Assembly (NCBI RefSeq): GCF_000176235.1
Contig: NZ_ACZV01000005.1
Location: 682,001-746,000 of the forward strand
Direction of reading: 5' to 3'
DNA: 64,000 nt
Source of the DNA: Vibrio orientalis CIP 102891 = ATCC 33934
GTDB lineage: Bacteria > Pseudomonadota > Gammaproteobacteria > Enterobacterales > Vibrionaceae
Position 1 is the first letter of the stretch. The number at the start of each line of letters is the position of its first letter. Below the pieces are notes generated by a model that had not been told where the DNA came from, did not search any database, and worked only from the letters and a program-made list of their open reading frames with translations. Below, piece by piece: positions 1 to 8,461 of the stretch. Position numbers and translations under genes: made by a program.

Positions 1-54
1 TCACCAATTGTTTCTGCGTGGGATGCAGAGAAGTTTAACGAACTATTTGAGTAA
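1..54 (+). CDS. partial cassette gene, C-terminal end
   Basis: The last 17 codons of a gene run in from the left edge and stop at TAA 52-54 (protein ends ...KFNELFE). This is too little to identify. It ends just before an attC, as expected for a cassette gene. The 3' end AAAAACCTAAC predicts that the unseen 5' end of this cassette starts GTTAGGTTTT. Confidence 0.55.
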   Translation, partial: SPIVSAWDAEKFNELFE

Positions 55-56
55 AA

Positions 57-181
57 ACCTAACAATAAATTTAAGCAGATTCGCAACGCTTGGCACTTTT
101 GGTTTGAGTCAGCTTTAGTGTTTACGGCACAATGGTTTAGGTAGATGGCAGCGTTGCTCACTACTTAATTTGGCGTTATGT
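57..181 (+). repeat. attC site, type 1a
   Basis: Inverse core ACCTAAC at 57 and core GTTATGT at 175. The central arms GCAACGC and GCGTTGC pair. It closes the cassette of the partial first gene. Confidence 0.9.
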
Positions 182-205
182 GCCCGAATAGGATTAGTGG
201 AATAT

Positions 206-805
206 ATGGATAATAGTAAAGAAGTCCCTGAACAGATTAAAGGTTGGAATTGGGGCGCGTTTGCGTTCAATTGGATATGGGGTATTCGCTTTCGTACCTA
301 TCGAGCTTTGTTGGTTTTTGTGCCGCTCGTTAACATTGCGATGCCATTTATTCTTGGTTTCAAAGGCAATGAGTGGGCTTGGAAGCATAACCAATGGAGT
401 AGTGTTGAAGAGTTTAAGAACTCTCAAAGGAAGTGGTCTGTTGCAGCTGCGATAATGCTGGCCTGTGGTGTTATCTTGGCATTCATCTTCACTATAAGCA
501 TGAATAGCTCATTTGAAGAGTCTGGTTCAACTAAGCTAGCGCTTAACACTCTAGAGAGCTCGGACAAGTTTCACGCAAATATTGGTACGCCTTACGACAT
601 TGACTTAATTCAAGGAATCATTCGAGGGTATGAAGTTTCTGGTTCTGCTGATATGCAGTACGAGATCGAAGGTCCTAAAGGTGATGGTCTATTTGAATTC
701 AAAGCCGAATTAAGTGAAAGTACATGGCGGTTAACCTGCTTGGAAATTACATATTTACCTAGCCAAGAACTCGAAATTTTAGCGCCTTGTGAAAAAGGCA
801 CATAA
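206..805 (+). CDS. COA1-like membrane protein
   Basis: Encodes 199 aa. The N-terminal part is rich in Trp (KGWNWGAFAFNWIWGI) with two membrane segments near residues 35-52 and 76-96. The C-terminal half (about 115-199) resembles the cytochrome c oxidase assembly factor Coa1/Tim21 fold seen in bacterial hypothetical proteins; a role in oxidase assembly is not implied. ATG 206 is chosen over an in-frame TTG at 170 inside the attC. Cassette ends pair over 10 nt (GTTATGTGCC). Confidence 0.7.
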   Translation: MDNSKEVPEQIKGWNWGAFAFNWIWGIRFRTYRALLVFVPLVNIAMPFILGFKGNEWAWKHNQWSSVEEFKNSQRKWSVAAAIMLACGVILAFIFTISMNSSFEESGSTKLALNTLESSDKFHANIGTPYDIDLIQGIIRGYEVSGSADMQYEIEGPKGDGLFEFKAELSESTWRLTCLEITYLPSQELEILAPCEKGT

Positions 806-928
806 CAAGCAATTTAAGAGGGATTCACAACGCTTGGCATTTTTGCTTCTACTTCAGTTTTAGTGTTTATGGCACAATGCTTTAGGTTTGGGTGGAGGCG
901 TTGTTCACCCCTTAATTGGGCGTTATGT
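800..928 (+). repeat. attC site, type 2
   Basis: Inverse core ACATAAC overlaps the stop codon of the COA1-like gene. Core GTTATGT at 922. Confidence 0.9.
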
Positions 929-989
929 GCTTTCTCGAAAATTTGAAAACTAGTGTAGCATTGGCGTTTTGAAAGAAGTGGAAATCAGC

Positions 990-1403
990 ATGTCTAAATC
1001 AGTTCAGCAGCAAATCGGCAATATCGCACTAGTCGTTGAAAGCTACGATGATGCTATAGAGTTTTATACTCAAAAGCTTCAATTTACACTCGTTGAAGAC
1101 ACTGACTTAGGTGGCGGAAAGCGCTGGGTTCAGGTTTCTCCTCCGAACTCAAATGGTACAAACCTGCTTCTAGCTCAGGCAAGCACTGAAGAACAGAGTC
1201 TTGCTGTCGGTAACCAAACTGGTGGTCGTGTGTTCTTGTTTCTACAGACTAACGACTTCTGGAGAGACTACGAGTCAATGAAGGAAAATGGTGTTGTATT
1301 TAATGAAGAACCACGAGTAGAAGAGTACGGCACAGTAGTGGTGTTCCAAGACCTATATGGAAATAAGTGGGACTTACTGCAACTAAACAGCGCAACCAAA
1401 TAG
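990..1403 (+). CDS. VOC-family (glyoxalase/bleomycin-resistance fold) protein
   Basis: Encodes 137 aa with one vicinal-oxygen-chelate unit: IGNIALVVESYDDAIEFYTQKL at the start and a conserved C-terminal strand (VVFQDLYGNKWDLLQL). Such proteins bind a metal and act as dioxygenases, glyoxalases or drug-binding proteins; the substrate cannot be read from sequence. ATG 990 follows AGAAGTGGA. A TTG at 969 would add seven residues. Cytoplasmic, with no signal peptide. Confidence 0.85.
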   Translation: MSKSVQQQIGNIALVVESYDDAIEFYTQKLQFTLVEDTDLGGGKRWVQVSPPNSNGTNLLLAQASTEEQSLAVGNQTGGRVFLFLQTNDFWRDYESMKENGVVFNEEPRVEEYGTVVVFQDLYGNKWDLLQLNSATK

Positions 1404-1408
1404 TACGC

Positions 1409-1534
1409 ACATAACAATAAATTTAAGAGTGATTCACAACGCACGGCGCTTTCACTTCAAGCAAGTTTAGTGTTTATAGCACAATGCGTTAGGTAAGATG
1501 TCAGCGTTGTTCACACCTTAATTTGGCGTTATGC
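1409..1534 (+). repeat. attC site, type 1b
   Basis: Core GTTATGC at 1528. Lies between the VOC gene and the first DUF6010 gene. Confidence 0.9.
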
Positions 1535-1554
1535 AATTGGAGGAAGTTACAGCG

Positions 1555-1962
1555 ATGGAAGTAATCTTTTGGCTAGCTGTTGGTGTAATAGCTAGTGCTG
1601 TATTACTCAAGTGTGTACACCATAAATCCTCAGAGTTTCGTCTTAAGATTCTCGGTTATGCGTTGATAATTGCTGCGCTTATCTATGTACTGTTTGCTAT
1701 TTTAGCTTCGAATCTGGCTTGGATTGGAATCGAATCTTTAGGCGTACTGTTATACGGTGCATTCTATATTCTTTCCAAAAGTCGTAGCTCATATTTATTA
1801 GCAGTAGGTTGGTTACTTCATCCCATTTGGGACGTTGGTCTTCATTTAGTCGGTCCAGGCAGTTCTGTTGCTCCGGAATGGTACGTGATAATGTGCATTT
1901 CTTTCGATATTACAGTAGCTTGGTACTTGTTGGCTCAAGCGCGTGTTGGAAAAATTGCATAA
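1555..1962 (+). CDS. DUF6010-like membrane protein, copy 1
   Basis: Encodes 135 aa with four or five predicted membrane segments and the motif LLHPIWDVGLHL followed by PEWYVIMCISFD, recalled from DUF6010 proteins. Function unknown; inner membrane. ATG 1555 is favoured by GGAGG at 1539-1543 over the ATG at 1531 inside the attC core. Near-identical copies lie at 19643 and 42326. Cassette ends pair over 11 nt (GTTATGCAATT). Confidence 0.75.
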   Translation: MEVIFWLAVGVIASAVLLKCVHHKSSEFRLKILGYALIIAALIYVLFAILASNLAWIGIESLGVLLYGAFYILSKSRSSYLLAVGWLLHPIWDVGLHLVGPGSSVAPEWYVIMCISFDITVAWYLLAQARVGKIA

Positions 1963-2083
1963 CAATAAATTTAAGAGTGATTCACAACGCTTGGCGCTTT
2001 CACTTCAAGCCAGTTTAGTGTTTATGGCACAATACTTTAGGTGTGGGTGGTAGCGTTGTTCACACCTTAATTTGGCGTTATGA
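1957..2083 (+). repeat. attC site, type 1b
   Basis: Inverse core GCATAAC overlaps the DUF6010 stop codon. Core GTTATGA at 2077. Confidence 0.9.
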
Positions 2084-2126
2084 GTATACAGAATTTAATT
2101 GGATTACAAGGAGTATAAATAGAAAC

Positions 2127-2567
2127 ATGAAAGATACATCGAAAGGAAGTCTAGAAAACAACTCGACGCAGAAAGTTACGATGGCGGATGAGCAAGGAAA
2201 TATTGCATCTGTCAAAACGGGTCGAGCGCCATCTCTTGGAAGGGGGCTAAGTGAACTCGTGGGTGGGAGCCTGTTTGGAGTTATTTGGATTAATACAACG
2301 GCTGAATCAGGCCCCCAATACTGGAGCTTGATAGGGTATTTTATAATCGCTTCCTCTGTCATCACCGGTATTTACCATATGTATAATGCATTTGCTAAAA
2401 ACAGATTTTCAGCCCAAGACATAGTCTCTCCTGACAAAGAGCCCGACCCATTAAATAGGGTATTGGGGCATGATGTGCGACAAGATCATTCTTACTGCAC
2501 AAATTGCGGTGAAAAAACTAATGACGATAATAAATTTTGCTCAAACTGCGGTACTAAAGTGGTGTAA
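2127..2567 (+). CDS. membrane protein with C-terminal zinc ribbon
   Basis: Encodes 146 aa. A polar N-terminus is followed by two membrane segments (around residues 55-95) and a C-terminal zinc ribbon, CTNCGEKTNDDNKFCSNCG, with four cysteines. ATG 2127 follows AAGGAG at 2108-2113; longer readings run back into the attC. Role unknown. Confidence 0.7.
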   Translation: MKDTSKGSLENNSTQKVTMADEQGNIASVKTGRAPSLGRGLSELVGGSLFGVIWINTTAESGPQYWSLIGYFIIASSVITGIYHMYNAFAKNRFSAQDIVSPDKEPDPLNRVLGHDVRQDHSYCTNCGEKTNDDNKFCSNCGTKVV

Positions 2568-2573
2568 AAATAC

Positions 2574-2697
2574 ACATAACAAGCAATTCAAGCTGATTCG
2601 CAACGCTCGGCACTTTCGGTTTCAACTTGTTTGGTGATTACGGTGCAGTGTTTTAGTAAAGTGACAGCGTTGCTCACAACTTAATTGGGCGTTAGCT
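2574..2697 (+). repeat. attC site, type 2 variant
   Basis: Left arm AAGCAATTCAAGCTG, right arm AACTTAATTGGGCG. Core GTTAGCT at 2691. Confidence 0.88.
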
Positions 2698-2712
2698 TTT
2701 CAGAGGAAAAAA

Positions 2713-3246
2713 ATGACATCAGATGAAATTCAGTTTTGGACAATGATTGGTACTTGGGTTGCAAGTTTCGGCACTGTAGCAGCGGTTATTACTTCTTTGT
2801 TTTTTGCATATAACCAAAATAAAGTAAAACTAAGAATAACTGTTGGACATAGACAAATATTGTCTCGAAGTTCAGAAGGTTCACCGGACTACTGTGTGAT
2901 AAAGGTTGTTAACTTGGGCAGCAAGCCGGCGAAAATTGAGAGTATTGGTTGGCGAGCGGGCTTTTTTCGTAGCAAAACGAGTCTGATTCAGTTGTTCGGT
3001 ATCCCCGGCTTTGATGATATGCCAAAGGTTTTGGCTGAAGGGCAGGACGCTACTTTTGCTGTACCATTCCGTCTAAAAGGGGATAACGATGACTGGATTG
3101 TCCGATTCCCCAAATCTGTTACTGAACACTCCTCTCTCAATATACATTCGCTCAGGTTATGGGTTCATATTGCACAGGGACAAACATTTACCGTAAAGCC
3201 TGAGAAAGGGTTGATAGAGCAGCTTAAAAAGTCGCTACAAAGCTAA
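2713..3246 (+). CDS. membrane-anchored protein of unknown function
   Basis: Encodes 177 aa. One N-terminal membrane helix (about 13-36) is followed by a beta-rich soluble domain (VIKVVNLGSKPAKIESIGWRAG). This layout is common among phage- and plasmid-borne proteins with no known role. ATG 2713 follows AGAGGA. Cassette ends pair over 9 nt (GTTAGCTTT). Confidence 0.7.
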   Translation: MTSDEIQFWTMIGTWVASFGTVAAVITSLFFAYNQNKVKLRITVGHRQILSRSSEGSPDYCVIKVVNLGSKPAKIESIGWRAGFFRSKTSLIQLFGIPGFDDMPKVLAEGQDATFAVPFRLKGDNDDWIVRFPKSVTEHSSLNIHSLRLWVHIAQGQTFTVKPEKGLIEQLKKSLQS

Positions 3247-3367
3247 CAAAGCATTTAAGACGGATTCCCAACGCTTGGCATTTTCAGTTTGATTCAGCTT
3301 TAGTGTTTACGGCACAATGGTTTAGGTCGGGTGGCAGCGTTGCTCACCACTTAATGCGGCGTTAGGC
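3241..3367 (+). repeat. attC site, type 3 (full length)
   Basis: Left arm AAAGCATTTAAGACGG, right arm CTTAATGCGGCG. Core GTTAGGC at 3361. Confidence 0.9.
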
Positions 3368-3388
3368 AAAATTTCCTTAGGATCTTCA

Positions 3389-3709
3389 ATGACAGTTTTG
3401 AAATTAACTTTAAGTTCGCTTTTGCTTATTAGTATTGCAGCATGTTCGCCTTTTGAAGCATTTCAAGATATGGACAATAAAGAAAAGCAGTTTAATGAGT
3501 TAAGTATCGAGAAGCTCGGTGCTAAGGCAGAAACAAGTTGGAATATCCATAATGGTGAATTAACTGATATTACGGTTATTTATCGTGCTAACTCGTTAAA
3601 TGACGTGACAGTAAGCAAACTTGGAAATGAAGTAGAATCAATGGTTAAAACCATTTATGGTGACGAATCGTATGCAATAAGTGTTGCAATTAGCTTAGGT
3701 GGCGAATAA
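3389..3709 (+). CDS. small lipoprotein
   Basis: Encodes 106 aa with a type II signal peptide; lipobox SIAAC, Cys19. The mature part is charged with one conserved-looking beta region; no family recognised. ATG 3389 follows AGGAT. The next gene starts 40 bp downstream with no attC between, so this is a two-gene cassette. Cassette ends pair over 10 nt (GTTAGGCAAA). Confidence 0.75.
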   Translation: MTVLKLTLSSLLLISIAACSPFEAFQDMDNKEKQFNELSIEKLGAKAETSWNIHNGELTDITVIYRANSLNDVTVSKLGNEVESMVKTIYGDESYAISVAISLGGE

Positions 3710-3749
3710 ATTTCTAACAGCGGTATTTATAACTAACAGAGGAAATAAA

Positions 3750-4109
3750 ATGGATTGGTATTTGGCTGTTTTAAAGAAGTATGCAGTTTTTAATGGAAGG
3801 GCTAGACGAAAAGAATATTGGATGTTCTTTTTGTTCAACCTCATTTTTTCTTTTATTTTGGGGTTTGTTGATGGGTTCTTAGGGACTGTGTTTATCGGTA
3901 CTATCTACGGGTTAATAGTTTTAATTCCAGGTATAGCTGTTACTGTTCGTAGGTTGCACGATATTGGTCGAACAGGTTGGTGGGTTTTAGTTGGACTAAT
4001 CCCATTAATTGGATTGATCGTACTTATCATATTCGCGGCAACTGACGGAAATGAAGGAAGTAATGAATACGGATCCAACCCTAAGGAGCCGGGCGAAACA
4101 TTTGCCTAA
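3750..4109 (+). CDS. DUF805 family inner-membrane protein
   Basis: Encodes 119 aa. Family hallmarks are visible: YAVFNGRARRKEYWMF near the start, three membrane helices, and VRRLHDIGRTGWW after the second helix. Length is typical. ATG 3750 follows AGAGGA at 3738-3743. Second gene of a bicistronic cassette with the lipoprotein at 3389. Function of DUF805 is unknown. Confidence 0.85.
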   Translation: MDWYLAVLKKYAVFNGRARRKEYWMFFLFNLIFSFILGFVDGFLGTVFIGTIYGLIVLIPGIAVTVRRLHDIGRTGWWVLVGLIPLIGLIVLIIFAATDGNEGSNEYGSNPKEPGETFA

Positions 4110-4228
4110 CAATAAATTCAAGTAGATTCGCAACGCTTGGCACTCTCGGTTTGAATCAGCTTAAGTGTTTACGGCACAATGTTTCAGGTTGGTGGCAGCG
4201 TTGCTCACTACTTAATTTGGCGTTATGC
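4104..4228 (+). repeat. attC site, type 1a
   Basis: Inverse core GCCTAAC overlaps the DUF805 stop. Core GTTATGC at 4222. Confidence 0.9.
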
Positions 4229-4254
4229 GATTAATTGATTTTTGGAGATAGTTA

Positions 4255-4971
4255 ATGGGAACTAGAACCCCTAAATGGTGGGAAAAAACGGTTGAATATG
4301 CCTATGTAAAGCAATACTTAGGCGAGTATGAGTTTATTTCTCCGTTTGATGGTGAACATGAGACTTTAAGTGACTGTGCTATTACTAATGGGCTTCAATG
4401 GTCAATTATTGAATTTAAAGCTACTGAACGATGGGAAAGTGCTGAAAAGATAAAATTCAATAAGCATGGTTCTTCGAATTATGCACAAGCAAAACTAGCA
4501 TTGGTGAAAGGTTATGGAGATTCCGATAAAGGCATTGATCACCATTTTATTGTATATGGTAAGTTAGATTTACATCGAACTTTAACATTAAAGTCTGAAC
4601 GTTATTTTTCAATTGAAAATGAATATGTATTTGAGCCAAATAACCTTATTAATAAAGGTATAGAGCTCAGTTCTTTTGCTAAATATGTTCATGAATTTAA
4701 TCAGTGGAAAAATGGTGGAAATGGTGGAAATGGGGGTGGTACAAATACATATCCGCCACAAAACCCAAATGGGGGGTTAAGTCTTTCAAATTACGGTGTT
4801 GTCGTTGGAGTTTGTTTAAAAGACAATGTTGCTGTGGTTATGAGTATTGAAGATTTTGTAAAAGAAACTACACCAGAAAACAGTAGTAATCGTACGGAAA
4901 TTTTGGTTGCGCCTAAGCCTTTAACCTTTAGGCATAAAGCGCCACCCGAAGAGGATGAGAGTTTTGCGTAA
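4255..4971 (+). CDS. hypothetical protein with Gly/Asn-rich linker
   Basis: Encodes 238 aa. The N-terminal domain (1-150) has an alpha/beta look with IIEFKATERWESAEK, loosely like a nuclease core (E-x-K), which is only an impression. A low-complexity linker GGNGGNGGG near 155 separates a C-terminal segment. No family recognised. ATG 4255 follows TGGAGA. No signal peptide. Confidence 0.7.
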   Translation: MGTRTPKWWEKTVEYAYVKQYLGEYEFISPFDGEHETLSDCAITNGLQWSIIEFKATERWESAEKIKFNKHGSSNYAQAKLALVKGYGDSDKGIDHHFIVYGKLDLHRTLTLKSERYFSIENEYVFEPNNLINKGIELSSFAKYVHEFNQWKNGGNGGNGGGTNTYPPQNPNGGLSLSNYGVVVGVCLKDNVAVVMSIEDFVKETTPENSSNRTEILVAPKPLTFRHKAPPEEDESFA

Positions 4972-4975
4972 ATTC

Positions 4976-5103
4976 GCATAACAAAGCATTTAAGAGTGAT
5001 TCCCAACGCTTGGCATTTTTCATTCCATCGTTGGGTTCAGTGTTTACGGTGGCAAAGTTAGGTTTCGTGGTAGCGTTGCTCACACCTTAATGCGGCGTTA
5101 GGT
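4976..5103 (+). repeat. attC site, type 3 (full length)
   Basis: Central part has CATTCCATCGTTGGG in place of the usual loop. Core GTTAGGT at 5097. Confidence 0.88.
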
Positions 5104-5254
5104 TACCGGCGTCAAAATGCTCTCAACGAATTTACAAAGTTATAATCTTGCCAATTTGATAAAGGCGGGGATAGCCTTATAGGTATCTGCTACTCTTTGC
5201 ATAGGAGGGCTTCAACCCTGAACCATAGATTGCGGCGTAGCTAGGAGCATGATT
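5104..5254 (+). other. long leader of the globin cassette
   Basis: About 150 nt separate attC and the globin gene, far more than in most cassettes here. It contains TATAAT near 5137, a short hairpin AGGG-CTTCAA-CCCT near 5207-5220, and the ribosome-binding site TAGGAG at 5242-5247. This could hold a promoter or 5' regulatory element; no known riboswitch is recognised. Confidence 0.35.
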
Positions 5255-5671
5255 ATGCCTATAAGTAATAGACAAAAACAACTTGTACAGAACAGTTTCT
5301 CTAAGGTTGAACCTATAGCTGAACAAGCTGCGGAGATTTTTTATCAAACCTTATTCGAGTTTGACCCGTCTTTAAAGCCGTTGTTTAAAAGCGGTATGAA
5401 AGAGCAAGGAAGAAAACTAATGGCAATACTGAAAGTCGCGGTTAATGAGCTAGACAACCTTGATACATTAGTTCCAGAGTTACAGAAATTAGCGGAAAGG
5501 CATGTGGCTTATGGTGTGCAAGCAAAAGACTATACACCAGTAGGTAATGCTTTGCTTCATACACTCAAAGTGGGTTTAGGGGATTCTTGGACACCTGAAT
5601 TACGTCAAGCTTGGGTGGATACATTCCGAACTATAGCGACAGTTATGAAGAAGCAGGCCTATGAAAGTTAG
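5255..5671 (+). CDS. single-domain globin
   Basis: Encodes 138 aa, a normal length for a bacterial single-domain globin. The proximal haem ligand is probably His83 (ERHVAYGV, F helix) and the E7 position is probably Gln51. Such proteins bind O2 or NO; there is no reductase domain, unlike flavohaemoglobin. ATG 5255 has TAGGAG seven bases upstream. An ATG at 5249 is too close to that site. It sits alone in its cassette. Confidence 0.88.
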   Translation: MPISNRQKQLVQNSFSKVEPIAEQAAEIFYQTLFEFDPSLKPLFKSGMKEQGRKLMAILKVAVNELDNLDTLVPELQKLAERHVAYGVQAKDYTPVGNALLHTLKVGLGDSWTPELRQAWVDTFRTIATVMKKQAYES

Positions 5672-5705
5672 CTTTTTATAATGGGAAAGTAGCTTGTAAT
5701 CAATA

Positions 5706-5832
5706 ACCTAACAATAAATTTAAGAGTGATTCACAACGCTCGGCGCTTTCACTTCAAGCCAGTTTAGTGTTTATGGCACAATGCTTTAGCTAAAGGTGTC
5801 AGCGTTGTTCACACCTTAATTTGGCGTTATAA
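5706..5832 (+). repeat. attC site, type 1b
   Basis: Core GTTATAA at 5826. Confidence 0.9.
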
Positions 5833-5845
5833 CGCAGGAGGAATT

Positions 5846-6712
5846 ATGAAATATCCAGCATTTGAAGAACTTAACTACGAGACTGCAAACGAGCTATGGG
5901 ACGCTTTGAGCCCAACTAAGTCTTTCTTCAAAGAACCTTATAATATTATATATCGTGGTCAAGCTGATTCAGCTTGGAGCTTAATTCCTTCGTTGTTAAG
6001 AAACAAAGAGTCTAACCCGCTTTTGGAGTTTATGGGGCAGCCAAGCAAAGCAGATGAGCTTGTGTTCACAGAGGTTCGTTTACTCGAAGAGTTTGCAAGC
6101 TACTGTGATAATGTTGGTATTCGTATCCCAAATGACTCTATGAAGTTCCGTAAAGAGACATTGAGCTCTCAAGTTCAGGATAAATACTACATTAGACCTG
6201 AGTTATGGCCGAATCCAGAGCTCATTGAATTAATGGCTCTCGCGCAGCACCATGGTGTTCCAACAAGGTTACTAGATTGGACTAAACAGCCATATGTGGC
6301 TGTATATTTTGCGGTTTCTAGCGCTATGGCTAATTATAAAAACTGGAAGTCCAATACTAAGCTTGCAATATGGGTCTTTAACACTGAGTTAGTTAACTTA
6401 TACAAGAACGTAAATATTGTGCAGGTGCCAGGTAGTACCTCTCACCATGTGTCAGCTCAATCCGGCTTATTTACTGTCCACCCTCATTCTGGTTATCGAA
6501 ACGAAGAGTTTGAGATTACGGGTCTCGAATATGAATTTTCAACATTACCGAATTCACCGCTATTAAAGCTAACACTTTCCGTTGATGAGGCACTGAACTT
6601 GTACCGCCTATGCTTAAAAGCAGGTATTAATGGTGCTACGATTTACCCTAGTGCCGATGGGGCAGGAAAAGCAGTGCAAGACTCAATAAACTCATGGGCA
6701 ATTGGTGAGTAG
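5846..6712 (+). CDS. FRG-domain protein
   Basis: Encodes 288 aa. The FRG domain shows IIYRGQADSAWSLIPSLLR at 34-52 and ALAQHHGVPTRLLDWT at 132-147. FRG proteins are common in mobile defence loci; the biochemical role is unsettled. ATG 5846 follows AGGAGG at 5836-5841. Cytoplasmic. Cassette ends pair over 10 nt (GTTATAACGC). Confidence 0.88.
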   Translation: MKYPAFEELNYETANELWDALSPTKSFFKEPYNIIYRGQADSAWSLIPSLLRNKESNPLLEFMGQPSKADELVFTEVRLLEEFASYCDNVGIRIPNDSMKFRKETLSSQVQDKYYIRPELWPNPELIELMALAQHHGVPTRLLDWTKQPYVAVYFAVSSAMANYKNWKSNTKLAIWVFNTELVNLYKNVNIVQVPGSTSHHVSAQSGLFTVHPHSGYRNEEFEITGLEYEFSTLPNSPLLKLTLSVDEALNLYRLCLKAGINGATIYPSADGAGKAVQDSINSWAIGE

Positions 6713-6714
6713 CG

Positions 6715-6811
6715 TTATAACAAAGCATTTAAGAGTGATTCGCAACGCTTGGCAGTTTCGCTTCGCTCAAGTATAGCCAAGCGTCGCTCACACCTTAATG
6801 CGGCGTTATGC
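6715..6811 (+). repeat. attC site, type 3 short
   Basis: 97 bp, with the compact centre CAGTTTCGCTTCGCTC instead of the long variable loop. Core GTTATGC at 6805. Confidence 0.88.
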
Positions 6812-6832
6812 GAACTTCGGGTTGGAGGATAC

Positions 6833-7243
6833 ATGACAAATCAAATAAAGGATAACTGCAAATATCTAGGCTCCGAATATCAAATGCCTTTTTGTTTGGG
6901 TTTTCCTGTCGATAATTCGAAGATTGAGGAGTTGAGTCTTAGCGATCTTGAAAGTATCGATTCAAATGGTATCTATTTTTCGACAGCTTGCTGGCGTAAT
7001 TATATTGCAACCTGGGAAGTACAAGGTAACAAGCTATATTTGGTTAACCTAGAAGGGAAATACCGCCTTGTTGATAATGAGCCTTTGTTTGCGAGTTGGT
7101 ATTCAGGAATATTTGAATTGCCTCAAGGCGACTTGGTTGACTGTAACGTAGAGTTGGGCTTTCAACTAAGTTATACAAAGGCAGTAAAACTCAAGTTTGT
7201 CTCGGGTGTTTTGGTAGAAAGCACCCTCAGGGACGTTATCTAA
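6833..7243 (+). CDS. hypothetical protein
   Basis: Encodes 136 aa, predicted soluble, with several aromatic-rich strands (YIATWEVQGNKLYLVNLEGK). No family recognised. ATG 6833 follows TGGAGG. Reading from 6749 would run through the attC and is not credible. Confidence 0.7.
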   Translation: MTNQIKDNCKYLGSEYQMPFCLGFPVDNSKIEELSLSDLESIDSNGIYFSTACWRNYIATWEVQGNKLYLVNLEGKYRLVDNEPLFASWYSGIFELPQGDLVDCNVELGFQLSYTKAVKLKFVSGVLVESTLRDVI

Positions 7244-7251
7244 AAAAGTGC

Positions 7252-7380
7252 GCATAACAAGCAATTTAAGAGGGATTCACAACGCTTGGCATTTTTGCTT
7301 CTACTTCAAATTTAGTGTTTATAGCACAATGCTTTAGGTGTGGGTGGTAGCGTTGTTCACCCCTTAATTGGGCGTTATGT
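7252..7380 (+). repeat. attC site, type 2
   Basis: Core GTTATGT at 7374. Confidence 0.9.
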
Positions 7381-7404
7381 AGCTAGGTAAGAAATGGAGT
7401 ATAA

Positions 7405-7758
7405 ATGCTTGGTTTAGTTCGATTTGTAGTAGTTGCGAATGTAATAGCAGCCGTAATAGTTGTCGGCCTTGAGGTGTCTACAGGCTTCTTTGGGCTTAAG
7501 TTTGTATCGGACTATGCATTTTTCATCGTTCTACTTTTATGGGGAACGACAGCCTTATTTTTCATGTATCCGCCTTTGGGTGGTATAGGGCAGTCTGATG
7601 ACAAAGTTGATAGGGTGACAGACTCAATGGTTGACCGTAGCGTTACGGACGAAATCGATGATGAGCGGTTCTCAGAAAATACAGCTTTTTGTATCAAACT
7701 ACTTATCGCTGGGGTGCCTGCATTCTTGGTTTGTGTCCTCGCGAGCATCGCTACATAA
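7405..7758 (+). CDS. small three-helix membrane protein, copy 1
   Basis: Encodes 117 aa. Two N-terminal helices (about 5-23 and 36-54), a conserved acidic loop (GIGQSDDKVDRVTDSMVDR) and a C-terminal helix (97-115). No known family. ATG 7405 has TGGAG at 7395-7399. Diverged copies lie at 15905 and 24781, and changes between copies are mostly conservative. Cassette ends pair over 10 nt (GTTATGTAGC). Confidence 0.72.
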   Translation: MLGLVRFVVVANVIAAVIVVGLEVSTGFFGLKFVSDYAFFIVLLLWGTTALFFMYPPLGGIGQSDDKVDRVTDSMVDRSVTDEIDDERFSENTAFCIKLLIAGVPAFLVCVLASIAT

Positions 7759-7877
7759 CAATAAATTCAAGCAGATTCGTAACGCTCGGCATTTTTGCTT
7801 TGAATCAGCTTAAGTGGCTACGGCACAATGGTTTAGGTGGGTGGTAGCGTTACTCACTACTTAATTTGGCGTTAGCT
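7753..7877 (+). repeat. attC site, type 1a
   Basis: Variant with CGTAACGCTCGGC left and GCGTTACTC right, a matched pair of changes. Core GTTAGCT at 7871. Confidence 0.9.
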
Positions 7878-7903
7878 TACAACGAAGAAAAGGTTGATTA
7901 TGT

Positions 7904-8296
7904 ATGCTTAGAAAATTCATTCTGGCTCTGTCGTTAGTTCCTACATTGTTATTTGGGCAAACTAAGCCTATCGATATTACGGCTTCCGATTGGCTTAGCT
8001 TAATAGACAATCAACACTACAGTGAAAGTTGGGATAGTGCTGGTGGTTTGTTTCGTTCACAAATATCAAAAGATGAGTGGGCTGAAGCGGTAGGCGCTGC
8101 GCGTACAAAGCTCGGAAATCTTGAATCACGTAGTGTAGTAACGACAAAGCCGGTGAAATCTTTACCGAATATACCTGACGGCGAGTACGTTGTAGTTCAA
8201 TATCAAACGATATTTTCAGGGAAGAAGTCGACAGAAACCTTAACTCTTTCTAAAAACAAAACTGGTTGGGTTGTTATTGGTTATTTCATCAACTAG
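7904..8296 (+). CDS. DUF4019-like secreted protein, copy 1
   Basis: Encodes 130 aa. Signal peptide MLRKFILALSLVPTLLFGQ; mature domain with ASDWLSLIDNQHYSESWDSAGGLF and C-terminal GWVVIGYFIN, as in DUF4019 proteins. Probably periplasmic; function unknown. ATG 7904 follows AAAAGG. Related copies lie at 10151, 25280 and 60323. Cassette ends pair over 10 nt (GTTAGCTTAC). Confidence 0.82.
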   Translation: MLRKFILALSLVPTLLFGQTKPIDITASDWLSLIDNQHYSESWDSAGGLFRSQISKDEWAEAVGAARTKLGNLESRSVVTTKPVKSLPNIPDGEYVVVQYQTIFSGKKSTETLTLSKNKTGWVVIGYFIN

Positions 8297-8307
8297 TTCG
8301 GCCAGTA

Positions 8308-8433
8308 AGCTAACAATAAATTTAAGAGTGATTCACAACGCTCGGCGCTCTCACTTCAAGTAAGTTTAGTGTTTATGGCACAATGGTTTAGGTAAGGTGG
8401 TAGCGTTGTTCACACCTTAATTTGGCGTTATAC
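8308..8433 (+). repeat. attC site, type 1b
   Basis: Core GTTATAC at 8427. Confidence 0.9.
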
Positions 8434-8461
8434 CCTTAATCTTAATGGTAAGGAGATTCCA

